From NCBI GenBank assembly GCA_029876055.1, contig CM056874.1, forward strand, positions 8,246,001 to 8,310,000: a stretch of DNA of 64,000 bases, written 5' to 3'. Positions 55,126-64,000 of the stretch are shown piece by piece. Position 1 is the stretch's first letter. Every line of letters starts with the position of its first letter. This DNA is from Madurella fahalii (lineage: Eukaryota; Ascomycota; Sordariomycetes; Sordariales). The position numbers and the translations under genes were made by a program. Under the pieces are notes generated by a model that did not search any database, was not told where the DNA came from, and saw nothing but the letters and a program-made list of their open reading frames with translations.

Positions 55126-56748
55126 ATGGCACGGGGCACGGAAGACAGGCCGCAAGCGGTAGCGGAGAGTTCGAAGGAGAAGGACATGCTTACGTCCGAC
55201 GATGGAGCGTCCACGAAGAAGGGCCGAGGTCTCCTCAAGGTCCCTTCAAGGTCATCGTCCCAAAGAATCCAGCCCTCGCCCACAGCGACAGGACTGAGCG
55301 GCGCGACTGCTGGCGATCCCAGAGACAGCATTGGTGGGCACTCCAAGGAATCCCGAGGAAGTATGTTTCGACGAAACCGCAATGGTAGCGCGTCTAGTAA
55401 CCGTTTAGGTGTCGGAACAGGACCAACGGCGACACCAGGCCACTCGGAACCCAGTTCTCCTGCAGCAGCGTCCCACAAGAAAAAGAAGGGTGGCTTCCTC
55501 GCCCTCTTTGGGTGCTGCGTCGTACCGGATAGCGCGAATGGCCTCGACACTGGACCCGACGTCCCCAACCACAAGCTCGACAAAATTCCCGCGCGGCCCC
55601 CGACTGCCAGCCGGAGAACAGCAACGCCCTCGGAACAGGCGTCCGCCAGCAAGACCCATCTTGCTGAGAAGGAGCCAACCCAGCAGGTGGCCCCACCACA
55701 GGGGCCATCGAAGAATGGGAAGCGGATCTCCGGGGCTAGCACTCAGGACCAGTCTACAGTCGGCGGAGAGCGGGACGCCGAGTCAAAGCAGACAACGCTT
55801 GTTGGCCCAGGCTCAAGCAACCCGGTGATCTCGGTGGAGCCGCCACACGTAGTGGGCGCCGACACGGAGAAAGTGGACGAGGCCGCCACCGATAAGGATG
55901 CCGAGGGCGACGTGCCCATGCCGGATGCTTCCGGCGCTCGCCAGCAGGGACCATTAGCAGCTACGGGAACCGCTGAGGAGCCACTCCCGAGGGTTCCTCC
56001 CCCGCCCCCGGGACCAGTGCCGGCAGTCCCTAATGCCCCCACAACCACATTAATTGAGAGCCCTACGGTCTTCGCTCCCGACCAACCCCAAAGATTCCTC
56101 TTGCCTCCCCAGGCCCCGGAGCACAAGGGCCGAAAATGCCTTGTCCTTGATCTAGACGAAACGCTCGTCCACAGCTCGTTCAAGGCAAGAAGCAAGATCC
56201 TGTCGTCGAAGAAACCACCGCTGACCGTTTCCAGATCCTCCACCAGGCCGACTTCACAATACCCGTCGAGATCGAAGGCAACTACCATAATGTCTATGTT
56301 ATCAAAAGACCGGGCGTCGATCAGTTCATGAAGAGAGTCGGCGAGCTCTACGAAGTTGTCGTCTTCACCGCGTCGGTGTCCAAGGTACGGAGAGACTAAA
56401 ACGTGCACGGGGCTGTTGGATGCTAACTACGACTAGTATGGCGACCCGCTTCTCGATCAGCTGGACATCCACAAGGTTGTTCACCACCGGCTATTCAGAG
56501 AGAGTTGCTACAACCACCAGGGCAACTACGTGAAGGACCTGTCACAAGTCGGCCGCGACCTGAAGGACACGATCATTATCGATAACTCCCCGACATCTTA
56601 CATTTTCCATCCCCAACACGCGGTTCCAATCAGCAGCTGGTTCTCGGATGCTCACGACAACGAGCTGCTTGATCTCATTCCTGTTCTCGAAGACCTCGCC
56701 GGCCCCAATGTACGGGACGTTAGCCTGGTCCTAGATGTCACTCTTTAA
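55126..56748 (+). CDS. psr1: FCP1/NIF-type Ser/Thr phosphatase, Psr1-like
   Basis: Three exons, join(55126..56184, 56235..56384, 56437..56748), 506 residues. The first intron is a GC-AG intron (AAG|GCAAGA...TTCCAG, 50 nt); splicing it restores VHSSFKILHQADFTIPVEIE. Psr1/Psr2 are plasma-membrane HAD-type phosphatases needed for salt stress response and Whi2-dependent general stress signalling in yeast. The N-terminal 340 residues are disordered and Pro/Ser/Thr-rich, with a FGCC cysteine pair that may be palmitoylated. The C-terminal FCP1-homology domain has the catalytic DLDET in LVLDLDETLVHSS, VYVIKRPGVDQFMKRVGELY, VVVFTASVSKYGDPLLDQLD, DTIIIDNSPTSYIFHPQHAV and DNELLDLIPVLEDLAG. Membrane attachment by lipidation is inferred from yeast. 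Confidence 0.93.
56185..56234 (+). other. GC-AG intron in psr1
   Basis: 50-nt intron with donor AAG|GCAAGA and acceptor TTCCAG; CGCTGACC is a good branch site. No GT donor nearby restores the frame, whereas this one gives an exact FCP1-domain join. Confidence 0.85.
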
Positions 56749-58860
56749 CTGCCTTTCTTAACTTCCGGCTCGGGTCCTCCCTTTATCGCGGCAAGCGCTA
56801 CCAGGCATTGCTCAGACCTGCCATGCTTTGGTGCGCTTTCGGTCGATAGGTTCGCGAGAGAGCAGCGTAGATACGCCGTGCCGCCTAATATTCCAACATG
56901 GGCTGGCAGAACGAGCACCGGCCCCTCGAGTCGATTCAAGGGCTAAGAGACTTATTAGGAGCGGGGACCGATTTCGCGGACGCGGTCCATCTTCCCTTTC
57001 TATTGCCCTTCTCGAATGTTTTGAAAACCCCGGAGGGAAAAACGGAAAGGGTAGAAAGCAAAGGACCGGCTCAGTTTGAAACCAAAAAATTTCGGGAATT
57101 CTTTTGTTGTGGGGAGTTTGGTATATGTCCGGGCGACGGGTCTACCCCTTTTTTTTCCCCTTTTTTTATATCATTTTCCCTCTTCTCTTGTTTTTGGTTT
57201 TCGTTTTCCACCATCTTAGCGCAGCGGAGAGCAGCGGGCAGGCAAGCAGGCAAGGAGAGAAGACGGCATTTGTCAGATATCACTTACTTCGTTTTGGTTT
57301 TTGTTTCTTATGTCGACTAACCACCCTCAGAGGAGAGAACTTGTCCTGGACGGACGAAATGATTGCTTTTTTTGTCCGGTCCCTCTGGTTTTGTCTCCCT
57401 TTATCGGGACAAATCTCGCTCCTACTCCTCGCACCACACTACACCTTACCCCTCACCAGTCCCTACCTACCGACCTATCCACCTACCCTTGAAGGGCGTC
57501 GTTTAAATTTCCTTTTTCCTTTTTCCTTTTTTCGCTTTTCCCCTTTTTTTTATTCTCCTTTTTTGGCTTGCTTCAACTGTTTTTTCCTTTCTGTTTGTTT
57601 GACATTATTCTTATTTCCACCCCTTGGGCTCATGCGGGAATAACACGTTCACACTCGTCTATTCCACATACCATATACATGTATATTGAAGCTTTCTTTC
57701 CTGTGTCTCTGTTTCAAGAAGGACCGGCAGGTTTTGTGAAAGTCCAAAGGAGGTATTATTACTACGTATACTTCCTTGCCTCCCTATAACTACTGCTAGC
57801 GCGCTCGGCGGGGGGTTGGTAGCGGGCAAGTGGTGGATGGATGGATGAAGAGAAAGATGAGGAGGGTAGATAAGGAGGTTGGACACTTCGAGCAAGGGTT
57901 ACAAGGGACGGGGTGGCGAAGCGGTGTAGCTAATCGCATCGCTGGTCAGCTGTATTACGCTGGCCTGACCTGGGCTTGGTTAAATATAGGGAAGTGCGAA
58001 TTGAGGGACTATCTGTGTCTCGCTGTTGGCGATGTGATGATCCAAGAACATTGCGTCTCGTGCGACGGGGAAATCGAGAGGAGTTGTTCAGCCCGCCCGA
58101 TGCCGCGGTCTCTCATGGTGTGCCTTGTTTCAGGGTTTGTAGGAAGAATGCAACCAGCAAGCGGACGCAGTCAGGGCGACGTTCAATGCAGCATCGTAGT
58201 AGGGCACGTTTACCCACATGCCTAAGGTCTTCCGGACTTGGGAGACAGCTCTGTGGATCGTCTAATGCAAAATGAACTAAAATGACCTTCTCAATACATC
58301 TCTCGTGATCAACGGCATTGTAAGTTTGGAATATCTCTTACGCACGCTGTAGTTGCTTCTTGCCGTTCCTATCTAACGTCCCTCGACTTCTCTTCCTGCA
58401 GTCAGGTTCGTTCATCGACTCCACATTTTTATCGTTTTTTGAAATACTTGTATTCGAAACCTCTTGAAACGACAAAGTCGGGGAAGACAAATTTGAGCCA
58501 GGAACTAGCCTGTCAAGACTCTTGGCAGTACCGCCTGGAGTCGAGCAGCTGAACCGGGCCTGGGGCAGACCCACCCGCACCGGCTAAACAAAATTGCGGC
58601 CGCAAACTTTCGCACCTCAGCCAAGGTGGCCGCATTGGAATGGAGCCCCAGTGGCTTTCCCAAACCGTGGCCTCAATTGGAAGCACGGATCACGCCCGAT
58701 AATTAGGGACGTGGAACTGCGGTCTCTAGCTTCACCATCCTCAATCCACCCACGCCGATCAACACCCAACATCAAACCATTCCTTCACTCTCTTTGCCGA
58801 CACCTGTTTTTTTCCCCCGCCCCTCTAGTATACCACTCTTCTAATCACAAACCATCAATC
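56749..58860. other. Intergenic region, pyrimidine-rich
   Basis: 2.1 kb between psr1 and sbh1, both on plus. The part at 57130-57660 is strongly T/C-rich on plus; open frames there are a by-product of the bias. The distal part is the sbh1 promoter. Confidence 0.4.
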
Positions 58861-59422
58861 ATGGTAAGTGCCGGCCGCCGCAATGCAAAGACCCTTATCG
58901 AAAGATACAAACAGCACCCTCGTTTCTGCATCACCAGCCCAACCGCTAACCGCGCGCCCAACAGTCGTCCCCGCGCGCCTCTTCCCCCTCGAGCCCCCCC
59001 GCCGGCGCGGCCACCGGCTCGTCCTCGGCGCGGCCCGCGTCCCCCCCTCCCCCGGGAGGCGCCCGCTCGGCCATCCGCCGCCGCGCCGCGGCCGACCAGA
59101 AGGAGAAGATCGCCAATGCCCGGCCCAACAGCACACGCGCCGCCGGCGCCGGCGGCTCGAGCAGCACCATGCTCCGGCTGTACACGGACGAGTCGCCCGG
59201 CCTGAAGGTGGACCCGGTCGTGGTGCTGGTGCTGTCGCTGGTGTTTATCTTTAGCGTTGTGGCGCTGCATAGTGAGTTTTCTTTTTCTTCTTTTTTTTCT
59301 TCCTCTCTTCTTCTCTCTTTGGTTCTTGACGCCCCCGGGAAAGGGAGACGTGGCCGAGTTTGCTGACGCCGGTTGATTGTGCCCTAGTCATTGCCAAGAT
59401 TACCCGCCGGTTCTCGAGCTAA
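58861..59422 (+). CDS. sbh1: Protein translocation complex subunit Sec61 beta
   Basis: Three exons, join(58861..58863, 58965..59271, 59388..59422), 114 residues. Exon 1 is the ATG alone, directly followed by GTAAGT; introns are 101 and 116 nt. Sec61 beta is the small tail-anchored subunit of the ER Sec61 translocon. After a Ser/Pro/Ala-rich N-terminus come the conserved SAIRRRAAADQKEKIANARP, SSSTMLRLYTDESPGLKVDP (the block preceding the anchor) and a single C-terminal membrane helix (VVVLVLSLVFIFSVVALHII) ending AKITRRFSS. This order and length are diagnostic. An ATG-only first exon means that the intron must be removed correctly for any translation; it is placed by the perfect donor and by the frame. 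Confidence 0.94.
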
Positions 59423-60510
59423 ACGGTTCGAGGTATGAGGCGATGGGAATGGTTTCTGGGAAGAATGGGGTTCGCAGGTTATGGCATGGGCCATCTTTTT
59501 GAGTGGGGTGGGGGGCCTCGGCCCTTTTGAACCAGCCAACTGGAGATGGTACCAGGGGACGGAGCATGACACCTCAAAAAGGAAGGACGAGACAAGCTTG
59601 CTTTCGTCGGTGATGTATGTGGAATGGTGGGCATTTCGGGGTGTTCTGGAGGCGTAAATACCTAGGGATAACGAGCCGGGGATACAACAAAAACAAAACC
59701 TCGACATGAGGCGCCGTCTGACGCCGTCTTGTATTGTTGCGGGTCTAGAATTTGACGGCGCCGGGCGGCGGGGGGTGTCCCTTCGATTTGTTGTACGATA
59801 TATATTAATGGGTCCTTAAGTCGGGAGAATGCAAAGCCTCTTTTTCAGCGCACGCCTTGGACGTCCGTGTTTCTCAATGTGGCCTGAGGGATACGGCCAA
59901 GCTTTGGAACAGCCGGACCTTTCATCAAGTGCATGTCCATGACCTTGGGCAAGCTAAACCCACTGGCAAGGTGTAAGTCCTAGGATGGGCAGTCGTGTTT
60001 CTAGATATATGTAGTTATTACAAAACTGAGTTTTGTGTGATGCCTGCTTCCCAGCATATCCATTCGTTCTTATTTTACGCTCTAGTTGACAAGATATAGT
60101 TGCACCTCTCGAGGGTTTCAGTAGGTGTGGTATGTTGGGAGTTGAAGTGGGTGGAGAGTTGATATAAAGTTGTCCTGCAAGAGCTTGAATACGTCCGAGT
60201 CAGAGGTCCGAGTGGTTAGATCGAGCATCATAGTGACATGTCTACAGGGTATTGCGTTGAAATATTGCTTTGCCCTTTCCGTAGTCATTGTGTACCACTC
60301 ACATAAGTTGTCCTGGATTCAGCATGTATCTATAATCCATGTGTTGCCGTCGAGGCTTCCGTTTTCTAAGTGGCCGCGGCATAAACGGGCGGAGACTAAG
60401 GACAAAAGGTATCCATTCGAAGCGTGACATCTACAAAGAGCGGAGCGTAATAAGGTGGCGACTCCCTTTCTAAGGATCTCCAGCTGCCAACTCTAACCAG
60501 AATATAGATA
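59423..60510. other. Convergent intergenic region
   Basis: 1.1 kb between sbh1 (plus) and the NLR-like pseudogene (minus). Nothing coding is recognised; AT content rises from about 59990. Confidence 0.4.
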
Positions 60511-63500
60511 CTATACTTCTCGGAGCCGGAGGCCGGGTGGCCTTCTGGGACGGCCCTCTTCGGCTGGCTCAGCTCGTCTCTTCTTCGTAGCGCTGCCGTT
60601 GCGAAGCCCAACTGGGTTGGCAGCAGTTGTCGCGTTTTCCTGTTGTTGCGCTTCCTCCGAATAATCTGGAGAATCGAGACATGGGGGACTACCAGGCCAC
60701 AACTCCGTGGCGACGAAGTAGCCACCTGGTCTTATGTAATTTGTCGGGTATAGCAGCTCCAGAACACCCCTGTATTCAGGTCCTTCCCAAAAGATCCCAT
60801 CCACAGTCGGACTGAAAAGCCCTTTTTTGAACGCTTCGGAGCACTTCTTGGCCCACATGAACGGGGTTTTACCCATATCATCCTTCGAATCTGGATCAGC
60901 TCCATGATTGAGAAGCTTCATGACAAGATCCTTGTACCCGTCCCCAGCGGCATGTGACAATGCTGTCCGGCCCGCGTTGTCCTTGGATTCAGTCTCAACT
61001 CCATCGAAACCGAGGACAAACTCGGCAAAGTAATGCGAGGCATGCGAGAGTGGTGTTCGGCCCTCATTATCCTTCGAGTTGAGGTCAACCCTGCCCGAGC
61101 TAATTAGAAGCTTAGCAGCTGGTATATGGTCTCTTCCGGCGGCATATGACACTGGAGTCCGGCCATTCTTGTCTTTCGAATCGGGATTGACTTTGCTGGA
61201 AGCAATGAACAGCTCCACACCCGGTTCTGTTAGCCAACGTGCTTTCCCTGCAACGTAGGACAATGGCGTCCGTCCGCAGTCGGACTTCGAGTCGGGATCA
61301 GCTCTGCCAGACTCGATGAGCACCCTGACAACATTAGGGTGCTCGTTTTCAGCCGCATATGACAGTGCTGTCCGGCCCCATTTGTCTTTTCTCTCGACGT
61401 CTACCTTATCTGAGGCGAGCAAGAGTGAAACCACATCTGCGTATCCTTTTTTCGCGGCCATCGATAGAGCGTCGTCACCATCGGCGTCTTTGATGGTGAT
61501 ATCGTGGCCTCTCTCGATTAACATCTTAGCCAGCAATGCGTGGCCGGTCTCTGCAGCCCACAATAGCGGAGACACCGCCGTCGATAATTGAGGTTCGTCC
61601 CAAGCCCTCCGGGCTGAAGGAGTAGGTGCCACGAAGTCGAGCTCAGCACCTTCATCCACCAGCAACCTCACCATTGCATCGTCATTTTTTTCCGCCGCCC
61701 GCCACAACGGGCTGACTTGCCTCTCTTCAACCCAGTCGCGCTCCCACCACTTGTATGCCAAAGGGACAGGGTACAGCACAGGTCACCCGGCGCGATTTCT
61801 AGACCAATTGATACATTGCAGTTGATAGAGAGGATAGCGATAGTTCACTGTCGCCTTTCTCGCTAGCAGCAGCTTGACGACCGCCTCGAATCCTCCCTCG
61901 ACCGCTGCGATTAGCGCCGTGCCACCACCTGCGTTGCGTGTCTCGATGTCAGCATCGTGCTGAAGCAGCAACGACACCACTCTTTCATGTCCCATGTGTG
62001 CCGCCATATGCAATACTGTTGTTCCAATGTTGTCTTGAGTATTTACATCAGCCCTGTGATGGAGCAAAAGACTCGTGACTGCGTAGTGCCATTCCTAGAG
62101 GCCCAGGCCAGTGGGGTCGCACCATTGTGGTCTTTGACTTCCAGGTTAGCTTTCCCCCGGAGCAGCAGCCCCACAGCCTCCTCGTGGCCGTTCATCGAAG
62201 CCCACGATAACGGCGTCTGGCGGTCTTCACACTCCCAGTACCCTTCGGACCGTGGCTCTTGTGTTTGATGATCCAGCTCTGCTTGAGAATCTGGATGGGC
62301 CCCTTTCTGTAGCAGCAGCCTGACGACGTCGGCATATCCGTTCTTAGCCGCAGACGCTAGCGGCGTTAGGCCGAAGCTGTCTTTGGACTCAAGATTGGGC
62401 CTTTTCTCCAGCAGTAACTCCACTACCGATGCTTGCCCATTTCTCGCAGCCCACCACAACGGTGTTCGCCCATCTTTGTTCTTGGCATCGGGCGGATACC
62501 CTTGCGCAAGGAACAGCACCGCAGTCTCATAAAGGCCGAAATATCCCACAAGATGCAACGCTGTCACCTGCCCCGGCAAGCGGTTGAACGAGAATTTGGG
62601 CGGGTGTGCCATGACCCATGCCGCCTCCCGCTTCTCGTCGGATTGGAGAAAATCGACTAGTTCCGGGACTTCCATTCCTTGGGATAAAGCCTCGCGGGCG
62701 TGATGGCCCCAGTTCTCGACTGCGTAGTGGTACAGCTTATATGTATCCATTTTATCCGGGATCTCAGACGATGAGGAGATGCCGCTCCCGAAAGCTGCAA
62801 ACGAGAGATATGTGACAGATATCCTGGCGATATCGGCTTGAGCACTCTCGAACCACACATTTTGCCTCCGTTCAAGATATTCTTGAGCCGTGTAGTGGAC
62901 CAGACGGATGATATTGCTCTCCTCATCGATCACGACCAAGGGGGCACACGCTTTGATCATGTGCTCAGCGGTCGGGATGTTGTCTTTATCCAGTGCAGGT
63001 TTGCCAATCTCGACTGCGAGGGCTTCCTGCAGTTCCGGTACGGTCATCTGTCTCCTTGCATTGATGATCCATGAGAGGATCAATACGGCGTCTCGGGACA
63101 TGTCGCCCCTCTGGCGTTGAATCCTCTCCATGGCTTTCTCATACGCTTCGTCAAGCGCACTGGATCCATCCGGTGATACTGTAGAGGCTTTTCGCAAAGT
63201 TTTCAACGCTTTTCGGAGACTTGCCGACCAGGGAATCCAAGTACAGCTGCGCGAGTAGAAATCTGGGAGGATTAGCTTTCGTCAATGGTCTCTCTTGGAC
63301 ATTTGAAGCATCATCAAATACTGACATTCCTTCAATTGCCGATTCTATCTCGGCTTTGATCTCCTCCTGGAGACTTTTATCGCCTCTCACGAAATCTGGT
63401 AGCTGAAACATGTGGTTGCTCAGAAAATTGAAAACGTCAGGGCGGCTAGGACGGATCACGACAGATGGAATGCCTTCAAACCTCTGCTCGATATTTCGGA

Positions 63501-64000
63501 TGTGTCTCGATGTTGCGAAGAGATTCAGCCCGATCTTGCTTTGTATATCGAGCAGTCGGTCCAGGAATTTTGTGCGGCTACCATCAATGTCGTCACATTC
63601 ATCGAGTGCGTCGACGATAATGAAGACTCGAATAGGGCGATGCGGCTAACTGAAAGGTTTCCGAGAGATCCTCGAGTGAAGGGCGCTTGTTCTTCTTTGT
63701 GAGCTCATGATACAGCGACTTCAGACAGCTAGGCATAGAATTGTGATGCTTGGCCAGCTGCTTGAGCAAATTTGCTAGGAGATGTTCTGCCATTTGGACT
63801 TGTTGCCGTTGAAAATTGCAGTAGAGGTAAGCGACGATGACTGTAGGATCGTTGTGAAAAGTCTCGATCAAGTGATCTATTAGAATCGATGTCTGTATCG
63901 TCTTTCCAGCACCCGGAATCCCTGGGCAGAATAGCGTCCTTTTGGGTGTGTCCAGCCAGGCGCGAAGCTCAGGGGAACGCAGTAACCACTTGTCAGCCCC
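60511..64000 (-). pseudogene. NACHT-ankyrin NLR-like (STAND) gene, disrupted, 5' end outside window
   Basis: Minus-strand frames join into one NLR-like protein: a NACHT P-loop PGIPGAGKT near 63.93 kb, Walker B-like VFIIVDALDEC near 63.6 kb, RFLLAQLYLDSL, a helical linker (HYTAQEYLERRQNVWFESA), then at least ten ankyrin repeats (for example DGRTPLWWAARNGQASVVEL, NVVRVLIESGRADPDSKSDC, AGRTALSHAAGDGYKDLV). A 63-nt intron (63263-63325) looks functional. Four lesions break it: a frame shift near 63630 just before the Walker B strand; an extra base in an A4 run (63210-63213 on plus); a one-base loss near 62087; and an in-frame TGA at 61785-61783. Fungal STAND proteins are sensors in heterokaryon incompatibility and proposed innate immunity. 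The N-terminal effector lies beyond 64000. As written it cannot make a full protein. Confidence 0.85.
63263..63325 (-). other. Intron in NLR-like pseudogene
   Basis: 63 nt, GTCAGT..CTCCCAG with GCTAATC as branch site; its removal joins IEG to FLLAQL, the usual NACHT-distal sequence. Confidence 0.6.

Noticed and set aside
57104..57643. Phe/Leu/Ser-rich plus-strand frame resembling membrane segments
   Set aside because: The hydrophobicity is produced by the T/C-rich tract (TTT, CTT, TCC codons), not by a real protein.
60511..61785. Separate stand-alone ankyrin protein downstream of the TGA
   Set aside because: It has no good ATG context and continues the same repeat array in the same frame across the TGA, so it is part of the broken NLR-like gene.
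1..64000. CRISPR arrays, bacterial operons, rRNA or tRNA clusters
   Set aside because: No spaced direct repeats, no rRNA or 5S sequence and no complete tRNA cloverleaf were recognised; the window is ordinary fungal nuclear DNA.

Overview
The window is genomic DNA of a filamentous ascomycete. Most genes carry short introns (about 48-100 nt) with fungal GT..AG signals, intergenic regions are long, and the proteome is fungal (Zn2Cys6 regulator, DUF7514-like protein, Csn12, NACHT-ankyrin protein). The xylose reductase ends in the Neurospora-like NYFS...WIFG tail and first-intron positions fit a Sordariomycete, perhaps Sordariales; that placement is inference. There is no operon logic.

Layout, left to right. 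0.4-5.5 kb, all on minus: a CCCH zinc-finger protein, tubulin cofactor E and a MaoC/hydratase-2 enzyme of peroxisomal beta-oxidation type. 6.8-9.7 kb (minus): a lysine-rich protein whose reading frame is cut by one in-frame TAG and then runs on for 354 further codons through a clean intron. 10.7-11.8 kb (plus): a pyridoxal-reductase-like aldo-keto reductase. 12.4-15.7 kb: dynein intermediate chain (minus), divergent from ATP synthase subunit e (plus). 16.5-18.8 kb (minus): a Zn2Cys6 transcription factor. 21.6-28.4 kb (minus): an unrecognised acidic protein and a DUF7514-type protein with an Arg/Glu/Asp-rich tail, separated by 3.4 kb with no gene that I can support.

29.6-34.1 kb (minus): a decayed ARF-like GTPase, a GNAT acetyltransferase, a 304-bp TA-flanked MITE and ribosomal protein eL20. 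34.7-36.6 kb (plus): Csn12. 38.9-42.7 kb (minus): a BTB protein and an alpha/beta hydrolase. 43.5-44.8 kb (plus): the PP1 regulator SDS22. 45.7-51.9 kb (minus): D-xylose reductase and a peroxisomal ABCD fatty-acid transporter. 55.1-59.4 kb (plus): a PSR1-type FCP1-like phosphatase and Sec61 beta. 60.5-64.0 kb (minus, runs off the end): a NACHT-ankyrin NLR-like gene with three frameshifts and a nonsense codon.

Functional links are loose. The MaoC hydratase and the ABCD transporter both belong to peroxisomal fatty-acid oxidation, and both have CCTCGG motifs upstream, the motif bound by FarA/FarB-type regulators. Csn12, eL20, SDS22, Sec61 beta, Atp21, dynein IC and TBCE are core housekeeping genes. 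The most interesting observation is the TAG-interrupted gene at 6854-9720: the UAG lies in the loop of a predictable hairpin, the setting expected for sexual-stage A-to-I mRNA editing known in Sordariomycetes. Exon borders were inferred by eye from splice signals and reading frame, without transcript data.
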